In this document: positions 1-8,417 of the stretch, piece after piece
How the letters are laid out: every line of letters starts with the position of its first letter
How positions within the stretch are numbered: position 1 is the stretch's first letter
NCBI RefSeq assembly: GCF_001650875.1
Contig: NZ_LXYI01000042.1
Coordinates: forward strand, 54,137 to 118,136
Source: Sulfitobacter sp. EhC04
Lineage (GTDB): Bacteria; Pseudomonadota; Alphaproteobacteria; Rhodobacterales; Rhodobacteraceae
Direction: 5' to 3'
Length of the DNA stretch: 64,000 nucleotides
Notes under the pieces: generated by a model
Told to the model about the DNA's origin: nothing
Database searches by the model: none
The model's input: the letters and a program-made list of their open reading frames with translations, nothing else
Position numbers and translations under genes: made by a program

Positions 1-1
1 C

Positions 2-991
2 ACCACAGGCCAGCCCAAAGCCATCTTGCGCAGTCAGAGGTCATGGGCTGCCAGCTTCGCGCAAAATGCGGTGACCTTCGGCATTGGCCCTGAGGACAGC
101 ATCGCGGTGCTGGGCAGGCTCAGCCATTCGCTGGCCCTATACGGTGTCCTCGAAGGGCTGCAACTGGGTGCGGATGTGCATGTGCTCGACGCTCTTTCGC
201 CCCGCGCGCAGATTGCCCATTGCCTGCGCCATGGGGTGCGGATTCTGTACGCGACGCCAACGCAACTGCTGCGCCTCGCCCGCGCTGCAAAAGGCCAGCG
301 CCTGCCGGACCTGCGGCTGATCCTCTGCGGCGGGGGGCCGTTGCAGGCAACGGGCCGCGACGCCGTCATGCCGTTTGCTCCGAATGCGGCGCTGCATGTC
401 TTTTACGGGGCCGCCGAGACCAGCTTTGTCACCCTCGACGGCGCGAACACCCCCGATGGATCGGTCGGGCGTGCCTATCCGGGAGTGACGCTGAAGATAC
501 TGGACGAGGCCGGGCAGACCACCGACGGGGTCGGCGAGGTCTGGGTGCACAGCCCCTATCTGTTTGACGGCTACCTCGGTGCGCCGGGTTCTGAGGCCGG
601 GAGACGGGACGGTTTCGTATCTGTGGGCGAGATGGGCCATCTGGATGGGAACGGGCAGCTTTGGCTCAGGGGGCGCAAAACGCGGATGGTCACGATTGCG
701 GACCAGAATGTGCATCCCGAAGAGGTCGAAAATTTCATCACCGACCTGCCCGGCGTGACCGCCTGTGCGGTTCTGCCCCGGCCTGACGCCCTGCGGGGTC
801 ATCGGCTTGTTGCCTGTCTCGAAGGCCCTGCCGACCCGGCTCTGACTGCCGAGGTCACGGAGGCCTGCCGACAGAGCTTTGGCCCCCTTGTCGCGCCCCG
901 GACCATTCACTTTTTCAACGATTTTCCCAGGCTGTCATCGGGCAAGACCGATCATACCGAGTTGACCCGCTGGCTGGAGGGCAGGCCATGA
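2..991 (+). CDS. AMP-dependent acyl-CoA synthetase/ligase, 5' end outside the window
   Basis: C-terminal 329 residues or so of an ANL-superfamily acyl-CoA ligase, which activates a carboxylic acid to acyl-AMP and then to acyl-CoA. The frame is open to the left edge and begins inside the P-loop (TTGQPKA), so the true start lies upstream. Visible features are the YGAAET motif, the GEVWV and GYLG core, the hinge LRGRKTRMV region and the C-terminal SSGKTD with the catalytic Lys. The stop overlaps the next start by 4 bp, so ligase and thiolase are translationally coupled. Bacillus subtilis has a similar ligase-thiolase pair (yhfT, yhfS) in an operon with bioY. The bioY neighbour here suggests a role in making or salvaging a biotin precursor, but that is inference and the substrate cannot be read from sequence. 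Confidence 0.88.
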   Translation, partial: TTGQPKAILRSQRSWAASFAQNAVTFGIGPEDSIAVLGRLSHSLALYGVLEGLQLGADVHVLDALSPRAQIAHCLRHGVRILYATPTQLLRLARAAKGQRLPDLRLILCGGGPLQATGRDAVMPFAPNAALHVFYGAAETSFVTLDGANTPDGSVGRAYPGVTLKILDEAGQTTDGVGEVWVHSPYLFDGYLGAPGSEAGRRDGFVSVGEMGHLDGNGQLWLRGRKTRMVTIADQNVHPEEVENFITDLPGVTACAVLPRPDALRGHRLVACLEGPADPALTAEVTEACRQSFGPLVAPRTIHFFNDFPRLSSGKTDHTELTRWLEGRP

Positions 992-2088
992 GCGCCTATC
1001 TGGCCGCAGCCTGCCGCAGTGCGGTAGCACCGCGTGACGGCGCGCTGTCCGCCCTGTCGCTGCATGAACTGGGCGCGCCGGTGATCACCGCCGTTCTGGC
1101 GCAGGCGGGGCTGGCTGGCGAGGATGTCGATGAGTTGATCGTCAGCAATGCGCTGGGGGCGGGCGGCAATCCGGCGCGGGTGCTGGCGCTGGCCGCCGGT
1201 CTGCCCGAACGGGTGGCAGGGCTGAGCATCGACCGCCAATGTGCAGGCGGTCTGGATGCGGTTGTCCTGGCGCGGCAGATGGTTCTGGCGGGCGCTGCGG
1301 ATGTTGTTGTGGCGGGGGGCGTCGAAAGCTACTCGCGCCGCCCCCTGCGCCTGCGGCGCTTTGCGGATGGCCGCCCGCCAGAGGCTTATGAGCAGGCCCC
1401 TTTCACCCCCTGGCCCGACCGTGACCCCGACATGGCAGAGGCCGCGCAGGCGCTGGGGGCCATGCTGGGCATCAGCCGGGAAGAACAGGACACCTGGGCC
1501 ATGGCCAGCCATGCCAAGGCGCGGGCGCATGTAGCGGCGGCCGGAGAGATCACCCCCGTCGCGGGGCTGACGGTGGATGCCTTTACCCGTGATCTGCGGC
1601 CCGCATTATGTAGGCGTGCCAAGGTTCTGACCGGCGACATCACCACGGCCAATACCGCCGTGGCCGCAGATGGCGCGGGATTTGTGGTTGTGGTGTCCAA
1701 CCGGGTTTCCCGGCACCTGCACGGGCCAACGATAAAAATCCTCGGCGGGGCGACGCGCGGCGGCACCCCGGACATGCCCGGTCTGGCCCCGGTCGCCGCA
1801 ATTGAACATGTGCTGGCCAGTGTCGGCAGGGCCGCGCGTGACCTGCAGGCCGCCGAGGTGATGGAGGCCTATGCGGTGCAGGCCATCGCCTGTGTGCGCG
1901 GGGCTGGCATTGATCCGCAGATCGTCAACACCGGCGGCGGGGCGCTGGCGCGCGGGCATCCTGTGGGAGCCTCCGGCGCGATCAACGCCGTGCGGCTTTA
2001 TCATACGCTTTGCAGGACGGGCGGGACCGGGCTGGCCGCCATTGCCGCTGCCGGCGGCATCGGGACCGCCCTGTTGTTATCCGCGTGA
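988..2088 (+). CDS. Thiolase-family protein with atypical active site
   Basis: Thiolase-fold protein of 366 residues, slightly shorter than the usual 390. The nucleophile motif is present (DRQCAGGLDA, Cys85), as is the late His loop (GHPVGASGA, His324). Two other conserved positions are changed. The NEAFA motif reads MEAYA (Asn to Met292), and the C-terminal Cys of the C-x-GGG motif is Ala353 (AIAAAGGIG). In classical biosynthetic or degradative thiolases that second Cys is the general acid/base, so ordinary acetoacetyl-CoA thiolysis is doubtful. It is coupled to the upstream ligase (ATGA overlap), and its 3' end overlaps the convergent bioY by 12 bp. A specialised acyl-CoA condensation or cleavage linked to pimeloyl/biotin supply is possible but unproven. 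Confidence 0.85.
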   Translation: MSAYLAAACRSAVAPRDGALSALSLHELGAPVITAVLAQAGLAGEDVDELIVSNALGAGGNPARVLALAAGLPERVAGLSIDRQCAGGLDAVVLARQMVLAGAADVVVAGGVESYSRRPLRLRRFADGRPPEAYEQAPFTPWPDRDPDMAEAAQALGAMLGISREEQDTWAMASHAKARAHVAAAGEITPVAGLTVDAFTRDLRPALCRRAKVLTGDITTANTAVAADGAGFVVVVSNRVSRHLHGPTIKILGGATRGGTPDMPGLAPVAAIEHVLASVGRAARDLQAAEVMEAYAVQAIACVRGAGIDPQIVNTGGGALARGHPVGASGAINAVRLYHTLCRTGGTGLAAIAAAGGIGTALLLSA

Positions 2089-2622
2089 CAGCAGGCTTGC
2101 GGGACGTGCCCGCGCCAGACCGGCGGTGATCAGGCCTGCCAGGACGGCCTTGACCAGATCCCCTGGAATGAAGGCGGTCACCAGGGACAGCGACTCAAGC
2201 GCGCTCTTGTCCAGCGCTCGCATCAGGCCCGCGACGCCGAAAACATAGATCACGACGATCCCGCCCAGCACCGATGCGATCCCGGCGGCCCATGCCACCG
2301 GCAGGCGGCGGCTCCGCTCCATGATCAGGCCACAGACAAAGGCACCGACCGGCCAGCCGATCAGAAAGCCGGTGCTGGGTGTCGCAAAGACGCCGAGGCC
2401 GCCGCGCCCGCCCGCCAGCAGGGGAAGGCCAAGGGCCACCAATGCGATGAACAGCAGCACGGCCAGACCGCCGCGCCGAGCGCCCAGAACCGTCCCGCAG
2501 AGCATGACGCCCAGCGTCTGCGCCGTGATCGGCACGCCGAAGCCCAGGGTGAACTTGGGGATCAGGCCAAGTGCCGCGATCAGGGCCGCGAACAGGGCGA
2601 TGAGGGTCAGTGAGCGTTCCAT
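2077..2622 (-). CDS. bioY: BioY, biotin-specific S component of ECF transporter
   Basis: Membrane protein of 181 residues with five or six hydrophobic helices and the BioY-family look: an N-terminal helix ending in KFTLGFGVPITAQTLGV, then a GARRG loop and the STGFLIGWPVGAF stretch. BioY binds biotin and works with an energy-coupling module. It is the last gene of a minus-strand operon bioM-bioN-bioY, 59 bp after bioN. The start has an AAGGAA Shine-Dalgarno about 7 nt upstream. Its stop codon lies inside the 3' end of the convergent thiolase gene. Confidence 0.93.
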   Translation of the reverse strand: MERSLTLIALFAALIAALGLIPKFTLGFGVPITAQTLGVMLCGTVLGARRGGLAVLLFIALVALGLPLLAGGRGGLGVFATPSTGFLIGWPVGAFVCGLIMERSRRLPVAWAAGIASVLGGIVVIYVFGVAGLMRALDKSALESLSLVTAFIPGDLVKAVLAGLITAGLARARPASLLSRG

Positions 2623-2681
2623 GGGCAGGTTCCTTTTTTCTGTGACCCGCAGCGGTAGGGGCTGCTGGCGGAGCCGTCAAG

Positions 2682-3278
2682 CTACAACCCGCCCCGCGCG
2701 CGCAGGGCGTCGGCCACATGTTCCGCATCGTCAATGGCCAGCACCGCGAAGGGCGTGATGATGCGCCAGCCCACGCGCCGGACGGCGCGGGCGCGCCATG
2801 CCAGTGCCAGCATGCGGCCCTTGTCGGCAAGGACGGGGGTAAAGCGGATCACCAGCGCCATCGCCAGTTCCACCACATCCGTGCGCAGGCCAAAGGCCCG
2901 AAACGGGGTGAGCAGCCAGCGCACAACACCCATCATGTCGCTGAGGCGGGTGGTCATGGTGACCAGATTGGCCAGCGCCACGGCGGTCATCATGCGCATC
3001 ACGATCACCAGCCCTGCCAGAAGGTCGGCGGTCACCAGATGCCACAGCAGGATCACCGCCGCAAAGATCCACAGCGGTTTGAGCCGGACAACCCCAGTGC
3101 GCAGGAACAGCGCCCCCGGCAGCGCGTAAAGCCCCAGTGTCAGGGCCAGAAAAACCCCGTGCCACAGCAGCGCATCGGTGGCGAACAACACCACCGTCGC
3201 CGCGCAGAGCGCCGCCAGCTTGGCCCCGGCGGGCCAGCCGTGGGCGCGGGTCTCAACCGGCGAGGTCAGAGAGATCAT
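2682..3278 (-). CDS. bioN: EcfT/BioN transmembrane component of biotin ECF transporter
   Basis: Polytopic membrane protein of 198 residues and CbiQ/EcfT type. Hydrophobic segments fill the first half, followed by the cytoplasmic coupling region with the family's Ala-Arg-Xaa signatures (ALAWRARAVRR, about residues 154-167) that dock on the ATPase. It overlaps the upstream bioM gene by 26 bp, so the two are co-translated. Alphaproteobacterial BioMNY is the standard example of this tripartite transporter. A short length and a single T component agree with a dedicated rather than shared module. Confidence 0.9.
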   Translation of the reverse strand: MISLTSPVETRAHGWPAGAKLAALCAATVVLFATDALLWHGVFLALTLGLYALPGALFLRTGVVRLKPLWIFAAVILLWHLVTADLLAGLVIVMRMMTAVALANLVTMTTRLSDMMGVVRWLLTPFRAFGLRTDVVELAMALVIRFTPVLADKGRMLALAWRARAVRRVGWRIITPFAVLAIDDAEHVADALRARGGL

Positions 3279-3972
3279 CAGCCGCCCCCAGTTCCATCAT
3301 GCGTGTCTCGAATGCCTGCAATACGGTCTGCGGCCTGCCCTGCTGCATCACCGCGCCCCCCTCCAACCAGAGCACATGATCGTAGTCGCGCACCATGCCG
3401 GGATCGTGGGTGATATGAACAAGGGTCGCGTCCAGCCCCTTCAACACCCGCGACAGGTGCATGGAGGTGGGAATATCGAGCCCGGCAAAGGGTTCGTCCA
3501 GCAGGATCACCTGCGGGCGCATGGCGAGGATCGACATCAGGCAGACCAATTGCCGCTGGCCCTGCGACAGCTGATGGATCGCGGCGCGTGCCCAATGGCC
3601 CTTGTTGAATTGCCCAAGGATCGCCTGCACCCGATTTGTCACCTTTGCAGGCGCAAGGCCCATCTGGGTAAGGCCAAAGGCGATTTCCTCTTCCACGGTG
3701 GGAAAGATGATCTGGTGGTCAGGGTTCTGGAACAGGATGCCCACGGCAGAAAGCGCCGCCTTGCGGTCCTTTGCCACCTTGGTCCCGGCGATGCGGACCT
3801 GCCCGCTGTCAGCCGCGACCAGCCCTGCGAGCACACGTGCGAAGGAGGTCTTGCCCGATCCGTTGCGCCCCACCACGCCGATGCGGCGCGCGTCGCTGAC
3901 CAGGGTAACATCGGACAACACGGTCGCACCATTCGGCGCATATGTGATGTTCTGTGCGTCTATCAGCGGCAT
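3253..3972 (-). CDS. bioM: EcfA/BioM ATPase of biotin ECF transporter
   Basis: ABC ATPase of 239 residues. Walker A is GVVGRNGSGKTS (about residues 34-45), the Q-loop is ILFQNPDHQI, the signature is LSQGQRQ, and Walker B is VILLDEPFAGLD followed by the H-loop THD. It energises BioN/BioY. First gene of the bioMNY operon; the 113 bp upstream, before coq9, should hold the promoter. I looked there for the TTATCTATAA-like BioR operator known from related bacteria and did not find a convincing copy, so regulation cannot be called. Confidence 0.93.
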   Translation of the reverse strand: MPLIDAQNITYAPNGATVLSDVTLVSDARRIGVVGRNGSGKTSFARVLAGLVAADSGQVRIAGTKVAKDRKAALSAVGILFQNPDHQIIFPTVEEEIAFGLTQMGLAPAKVTNRVQAILGQFNKGHWARAAIHQLSQGQRQLVCLMSILAMRPQVILLDEPFAGLDIPTSMHLSRVLKGLDATLVHITHDPGMVRDYDHVLWLEGGAVMQQGRPQTVLQAFETRMMELGAADDLSDLAG

Positions 3973-4085
3973 GAGACGAGACTGTTCCGGCTGGGTTCAA
4001 GGCGCTATCGCCTAGCATGTCTGGCCGGGGTGTAAAGACAACGGCGGCCGATTGCACCCGTTTTGGCCCGCGTTCCTGAGGCGGA

Positions 4086-4784
4086 TTAATCCCGTGGCGC
4101 AGTCCAAGACCCGGGCAGATCGCCCTTGGGAAAGCGGTTGGGGGCCTTGATGTGGCTGAGAATCCAGTTCGGGCCCGCCATCAGCTTGCTCAGGGTCGGG
4201 CTCTGGTTCACCTGCGCCTTGAGCTTTTCGATCTGCATCACATTGTCGACGCGCCGGTCCAGAAAGGCCCAGCTGCGCGCGTGGCCTTCGCTGTCGTCAC
4301 CCAGCCAATACAACACGGTCGAGGAATAGACACCGGCCAGGGTGGCCCGTTTGGTGTACCAGTTTACATCCTCGGAGGTGTCGCCCAGCGCATCCCAGAT
4401 GGCATCGCAGGTTTCCCAGATCAGTTTCGCCCCATCGGGCGCATATTGCGGCAGGGCAAACAGGGTGGTGCCGCGCCGGACCAGTTCCTTGTCCTGCACC
4501 TGCTCCAGCCGCAGGCGAACCGCCCGTGCCACGCGGTCGCGGAACCGCAGGTCCTGAAGGTTTTCGGATTTCAGCGCGGCCAGCATCGCGGCGTCCCCCT
4601 GCCGGTGATAGGCCACGGCCAGATCGACCGCCCCGCGCGGACAGACCGCGCGCGCCACTGTCGGGTCCACACCGCTCTCGTCGATGGCGGCCTTGAATGT
4701 CACCTCCGACCAGCCATCGAAGGGCACATGCATCAATGCCGCATCCAGCAGTCTGAGCTTGGGGTCGCTTGGTGCCTTGGTCAT
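4086..4784 (-). CDS. COQ9-family ubiquinone biosynthesis protein
   Basis: Protein of 232 residues of the COQ9 family. COQ9 is a TetR-like fold that binds lipid and presents polyprenyl-benzoquinone intermediates to the hydroxylase COQ7 in ubiquinone synthesis. Family features visible are the N-terminal LLDAALMHVPFDGWSE helix pair, the central RGAVDLAVAYHRQGD segment and the DVNWYTKRATLAGVYSSTV region with the YWLGD sequence. I chose the ATG at 4784 because AAGGAG lies about 7 nt before it. The frame is open further upstream, but that extension would translate a 16-bp direct repeat and has no ribosome site. It diverges from rpsU. Confidence 0.9.
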   Translation of the reverse strand: MTKAPSDPKLRLLDAALMHVPFDGWSEVTFKAAIDESGVDPTVARAVCPRGAVDLAVAYHRQGDAAMLAALKSENLQDLRFRDRVARAVRLRLEQVQDKELVRRGTTLFALPQYAPDGAKLIWETCDAIWDALGDTSEDVNWYTKRATLAGVYSSTVLYWLGDDSEGHARSWAFLDRRVDNVMQIEKLKAQVNQSPTLSKLMAGPNWILSHIKAPNRFPKGDLPGSWTAPRD

Positions 4785-4800
4785 GTTGCGCTCCTTTTTT

Positions 4801-4846
4801 GCGGTCCTGTCGGACTTGTTTTCTTTTTCTGCGGTCCTGTCGGACT
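4801..4846. repeat. Two 16-bp direct repeats between coq9 and rpsU
   Basis: The sequence GCGGTCCTGTCGGACT occurs exactly at 4801-4816 and again at 4831-4846, a 30-bp period, each preceded by a T-rich tract. The repeats sit in the divergent coq9/rpsU intergenic region, just upstream of the coq9 ribosome site. They may be tandem operator sites or a small duplication. No known regulator motif was recognised. Confidence 0.6.
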
Positions 4847-4927
4847 CGACAAACAGTTTCAAGGTTGATATAGGGCCATTTCCTGCAAATCCTTGCAACT
4901 TTTTCCTAGAAAGGTGGTGACAACCAC

Positions 4928-5134
4928 ATGCAGGTTAGTGTTCGCGACAACAATGTCGATCAGGCCCTCCGGGCTCTGAAGAAAAAGCTCCAGCGCGAAG
5001 GCGTGTTCCGTGAAATGAAGCTCAAGCAACATTTCGAGAAACCGTCCGAGAAAAAAGCGCGCGAGAAAGCTGAAGCGATCCGCCGTGCCCGCAAGCTGGC
5101 ACGCAAAAAAGCGCAACGCGAAGGCATGATGTAA
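4928..5134 (+). CDS. rpsU: 30S ribosomal protein S21
   Basis: Basic protein of 68 residues matching S21 end to end: the N-terminal [19 protein letters not shown] segment, then [22 protein letters not shown], then an Arg/Lys-rich tail. S21 is a late-assembling small-subunit protein near the anti-Shine-Dalgarno region. AGGTGGTGA lies just upstream of the ATG. A strong intrinsic terminator follows at 5161-5192, which suggests a monocistronic transcript. Confidence 0.97.
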   Translation: MQVSVRDNNVDQALRALKKKLQREGVFREMKLKQHFEKPSEKKAREKAEAIRRARKLARKKAQREGMM

Positions 5135-5160
5135 ATCATTCCCGCGATGCCGGAAATCAG

Positions 5161-5192
5161 AACCCCCGTGGCCCCGTGCTGCGGGGGTTTTT
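5161..5192 (+). terminator. Intrinsic terminator of rpsU
   Basis: Eight-bp stem AACCCCCG / CGGGGGTT enclosing a short loop and followed by a T run, 27 bp after the rpsU stop. The 160 bp from here to the lrp stop contain no other recognisable element. Confidence 0.85.
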
Positions 5193-5356
5193 CATTGGCC
5201 GCAGGGCCTGACCCGCGGGCGACACATCTGGTGGCCGGTGTGGCGCAGCGCCATAGCACCCCGCCTCAAATTTGCTTCGCCAATTCCCTGCCGCGCTACG
5301 CGCTCTCCGTACATTGGCGATGTGGTCTACCTCAGGTCAAAAGCGGGACGCTGTAG

Positions 5357-5815
5357 TCACACTGGAAGCGCGGTTGTCTTGCAAACGGTGCGCAGGGCAA
5401 AGCTGGACTGCATTGTCTGTACACCCGGCAGCCGGGCGAGGTGCTGGCGGTGGATGCGTGCGAAGTCCTCGGTGTTTTCGGCCACCACTTTCAACAGGTA
5501 ATCCGCAGAGCCCGCCATCAGGTGGCATTCCAGCACATCGGGAATCCGCGCCACCGATTTTTCAAATGCGTCCAGTGTTTCGTCGGCCTGGCCTTGCAGC
5601 GTGATCTCGACAAAGACGGTTGTCGGCACACCCAGTTTTCTGGGGTTCAGCAGGGCGACATAATCGCTGATATACCCGGCCCGTTCCATCCGCTGGACCC
5701 TGCGGTGGCAGGCGGAGGGGGACAGGTGGACGTCGTCCGACAATTCGGCGTTGGACATGCGTCCGTTGCGTTGAAGTGCCCGCAGGATACGGCGATCAAT
5801 CTCATCAAGAGTCAT
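5357..5815 (-). CDS. Lrp/AsnC-family transcriptional regulator
   Basis: Protein of 152 residues with an N-terminal winged helix-turn-helix (LDEIDRRILRALQRNGRMSNAELSDDV, then the recognition helix SPSACHRRVQRM) and a C-terminal RAM ligand-sensing domain (VFVEITLQG, then ECHLMAGSADYLLKV). It diverges from alanine dehydrogenase with 137 bp between the two starts, the usual arrangement of an AldR/BkdR-like activator of ald that responds to alanine or another amino acid. The start is uncertain. The ATG at 5815 fits the family N-terminus, but a TTG at 5854 has a better ribosome site (AGGA 5 nt upstream) and would add 13 residues. Confidence 0.9.
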   Translation of the reverse strand: MTLDEIDRRILRALQRNGRMSNAELSDDVHLSPSACHRRVQRMERAGYISDYVALLNPRKLGVPTTVFVEITLQGQADETLDAFEKSVARIPDVLECHLMAGSADYLLKVVAENTEDFARIHRQHLARLPGVQTMQSSFALRTVCKTTALPV

Positions 5816-5952
5816 CGGCGCAATACTTTGGCGTGTTTGTTCATCATGACGCAATGATATCCTGAATAATACCGATCACACCACCTAAATTCGTGCCCCT
5901 TTGCATGCCGGATCGCCCATGCTTCCGCCAATCAATCAACAGGGGAAACATC

Positions 5953-7071
5953 ATGAAAATCGGCTGCCCGAAAGAGATCAAACCGCAGGAATTCCGCGTT
6001 GGGCTGACCCCGTCGGCGGCGCTTGAGGCAACGACAGCGGGGCACGAGGTCCTGATCGAAACCGGCGCAGGTGTTGGCGCAGGTTTCGAGGACAGCGATT
6101 ATCAGGCCGCCGGTGCGCAGATCATCGGCACCGCGAAGGAGGTTTTCGCCGCCGCCGACATGATCGTGAAGGTCAAAGAGCCGCAGGTCGTGGAGCGCAA
6201 GATGCTGCGCGAGGGCCAGGTGCTGTTCACCTATCTGCACCTTGCCCCCGACCCCGAGCAGACCCGCGACCTGATGGAATCCGGCGCGACTTGCATCGCC
6301 TATGAAACCGTGACCGACCGCATGGGTGGCCTGCCCCTGCTGGCACCGATGTCAGAGGTTGCGGGACGTCTGGCACCGCAGGTCGGCGCATGGACCCTGC
6401 AAAAGGCCAATGGCGGGCGCGGTGTGCTGATGGGCGGCGTGCCCGGTGTGAACCCCGCCCGCGTGATGGTGATCGGCGGCGGTGTTGTCGGCACACATGC
6501 GGCGCGGATCGCGGCGGGCATGGGCGCGGATGTGACCGTGCTGGACCGGTCCCTGCCCCGGATGCGCTATCTCGACGATGTCTTCGGCGGCACCTTCAAA
6601 ACCGCCTATGCCTCGGCCCAGAATACCATGGACCTGGCGCGTCAGGCCGACATGATCATCGGCGCGGTGCTGATCCCCGGTGCCGCGGCCCCCAAGCTGA
6701 TTTCCCGCGCGCAGCTTTCCGAACTGAAACCCGGTGCAGCACTTGTCGATGTGGCGATCGACCAGGGCGGTTGTTTCGAGACGTCAAAGGCGACCACCCA
6801 TCAGGACCCGATTTATGAGGTTGATGGGATCATGCATTACTGTGTGGCCAACATGCCGGGTGCGGTTGCGCGCACCTCGACCATCGCGCTTGGCAATGCG
6901 ACCATGCCCTTCATGCTTGCACTGGCCAACAAGGGCTGGCGTCAGGCCTGCGAAGAGGACGAACACCTGCTGAACGGGTTGAACGTGCATGCGGGCAAGC
7001 TGACCTATCACGCGGTGGGCAAGGCGCTGGGGATCGACGTCTTGTCGCCCCGGCTTGCGCTGAAGGCCTAG
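5953..7071 (+). CDS. ald: Alanine dehydrogenase
   Basis: NAD-dependent L-alanine dehydrogenase of 372 residues, converting alanine to pyruvate plus ammonium. The N-terminal substrate domain starts MKIGCPKEIKPQEFRVGLTP with the family's Arg and Lys residues. The KVKEPQ motif gives the second Lys, and the Rossmann loop is VMVIGGGVVGTHAARIAAGMGA followed by the acidic residue of TVLDRS. The catalytic His and Asp occur in FTYLHLAPD and VDVAIDQGGC. The GGGGAA ribosome site fixes the ATG at 5953. Likely controlled by the divergent Lrp-family gene. Confidence 0.96.
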   Translation: MKIGCPKEIKPQEFRVGLTPSAALEATTAGHEVLIETGAGVGAGFEDSDYQAAGAQIIGTAKEVFAAADMIVKVKEPQVVERKMLREGQVLFTYLHLAPDPEQTRDLMESGATCIAYETVTDRMGGLPLLAPMSEVAGRLAPQVGAWTLQKANGGRGVLMGGVPGVNPARVMVIGGGVVGTHAARIAAGMGADVTVLDRSLPRMRYLDDVFGGTFKTAYASAQNTMDLARQADMIIGAVLIPGAAAPKLISRAQLSELKPGAALVDVAIDQGGCFETSKATTHQDPIYEVDGIMHYCVANMPGAVARTSTIALGNATMPFMLALANKGWRQACEEDEHLLNGLNVHAGKLTYHAVGKALGIDVLSPRLALKA

Positions 7072-7080
7072 CAGCAGCGA

Positions 7081-7103
7081 GGCGGCTTGCGCTGCAAGCC
7101 GCC
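7081..7103. terminator. Hairpin between convergent ald and mscL
   Basis: Perfect 10-bp inverted repeat GGCGGCTTGC / GCAAGCCGCC with a 3-nt loop, 9 bp after the ald stop and 35 bp before the mscL stop. There is no T run on either side, so it may act as an mRNA 3'-end stabiliser or a weak bidirectional terminator. Confidence 0.5.
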
Positions 7104-7138
7104 GGGCGACAACTGCCTTGGCCGGAAACAGGAACGGA

Positions 7139-7573
7139 TCACTTGCCCTTGGCAAGCTGGTCGCGGATTTCCAGCAGAACATCCAGTTCCGACGGGCCGG
7201 TTTCGACTTCTGGAGCGACCTCTTCTGGGCTTTCGGCAGCCGCTTTGACGCGATTGACCATCTTGACAAGCATGAACACCACAAAGGCAATGATCAAAAA
7301 ATTGATGACCGCCATGATGAAGGCACCATAGGCAAAGACAGCGGCACCCGCCTCGCGCGCCGCTTCCAGTGAGGCACCGGCAGGCACGTCACCGGCCAGC
7401 ACGGCATAGTTGTTGGTAAAATCCGCACCGCCCGAAACCAGGCCGATGATCGGATTGATCAGATCGCCGACCAGCGAGGTCACGATGGCGGTAAAGGCCG
7501 CGCCGATGATGATACCGACGGCCATGTCCATGACATTGCCCTTGGCGATAAAGTCCTTGAATTCGTTAATCAC
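7139..7573 (-). CDS. mscL: Large-conductance mechanosensitive channel
   Basis: Protein of 144 residues of MscL type, which opens under membrane tension on osmotic downshock. The N-terminal amphipathic helix [19 protein letters not shown] leads into TM1 ([26 protein letters not shown]), a periplasmic loop, TM2 ([24 protein letters not shown]) and a charged C-terminal helix bundle. The start is GTG at 7573, chosen because it matches the family N-terminus and has GAGAGGG about 7 nt upstream. No ATG in frame fits. Confidence 0.95.
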   Translation of the reverse strand: MINEFKDFIAKGNVMDMAVGIIIGAAFTAIVTSLVGDLINPIIGLVSGGADFTNNYAVLAGDVPAGASLEAAREAGAAVFAYGAFIMAVINFLIIAFVVFMLVKMVNRVKAAAESPEEVAPEVETGPSELDVLLEIRDQLAKGK

Positions 7574-7718
7574 AACATGTCCCTCTCTCCGGTTTTCGCG
7601 CGGACGGCTTGCGGTCCGTTCAACGATGCACATTTGTTAGCACACCTTTGCACAGGCGGAAGTCTGTTACTGCGGGGAAAAACAACTACGTTGCATCATG
7701 GAACCAAAGGAGCCCTCC

Positions 7719-8417
7719 ATGTCAGCTTTCGATTCTTTCCCCATCGCCCGCAAATGGCCCCCGCAGGACCCAAGCGTCCTGCAGCTTTATTCCTTTCCCA
7801 CCCCGAACGGGGTCAAGGCCTCCATCGCGCTGGAAGAAATGGGAATTCCCTATGAGGCACACAAGGTCACCCTGTCAGACGCCGATGTGAAAAGCCCGGA
7901 GTTCCTGTCGCTCAATCCCAACAACAAGATTCCGGCGATCATCGACCCGAACGGGCCCGATGGCACGCCCATAGGCCTGTTCGAATCCGGCGCGATCCTG
8001 ATTTATCTGGCGGAAAAGTCAGGCAAGCTGATCGGCAGCACCGCGACCGAAAAGGCGCAAATCATCCAGTGGCTGATGTTCCAGATGGGTGGCCTTGGCC
8101 CGATGCTGGGCCAACTGGGGTTCTTCTACAAATTTGCCGGGTCCGAGTGGGAAGACAAGCGACCCCGGCAACGTTACATCGACGAGGCCAAGCGCCTGCT
8201 GAATGTGCTGAACCTGGAACTTGCCGACAAGGACTGGATCGCCGGTGACTATTCGATCGCCGACATCGCCATCGCACCCTGGCTGCGCGCGCTTGATTTC
8301 TATGGCGCGAAAGACGTGCTGGCCTGGGAAGACCATACCAATCTCGTGGATTACCTGAAACGGTTCACCGACCGACCGGCAGTGCAGAAGGGTCTGGTGA
8401 CACCCCCGAGGGAATGA
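7719..8417 (+). CDS. Glutathione S-transferase family protein (YghU/YfcG-like)
   Basis: Protein of 232 residues. The thioredoxin-fold N-terminal domain (VLQLYSFPTPNGVKASIALEEMGIPYEAH) has the Thr-Pro-Asn segment seen in the nu-class YghU/YfcG group, then NPNNKIPAI and the FESGAILIYLAEK glutathione-binding motif. The helical C-terminal domain contains DWIAGDYSIADIAIAPWL. Nu-class members act as disulfide-bond reductases on glutathione adducts, which is the likely role here. AAAGGAG lies 6 nt before the ATG at 7719. The last 53 bp overlap the 3' end of the convergent DddL-like gene. Confidence 0.9.
   Translation: MSAFDSFPIARKWPPQDPSVLQLYSFPTPNGVKASIALEEMGIPYEAHKVTLSDADVKSPEFLSLNPNNKIPAIIDPNGPDGTPIGLFESGAILIYLAEKSGKLIGSTATEKAQIIQWLMFQMGGLGPMLGQLGFFYKFAGSEWEDKRPRQRYIDEAKRLLNVLNLELADKDWIAGDYSIADIAIAPWLRALDFYGAKDVLAWEDHTNLVDYLKRFTDRPAVQKGLVTPPRE

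Noticed and set aside
3973..4085. BioR operator upstream of bioMNY
   Set aside because: No sequence close to the TTATCTATAA-type palindrome was found in this gap.
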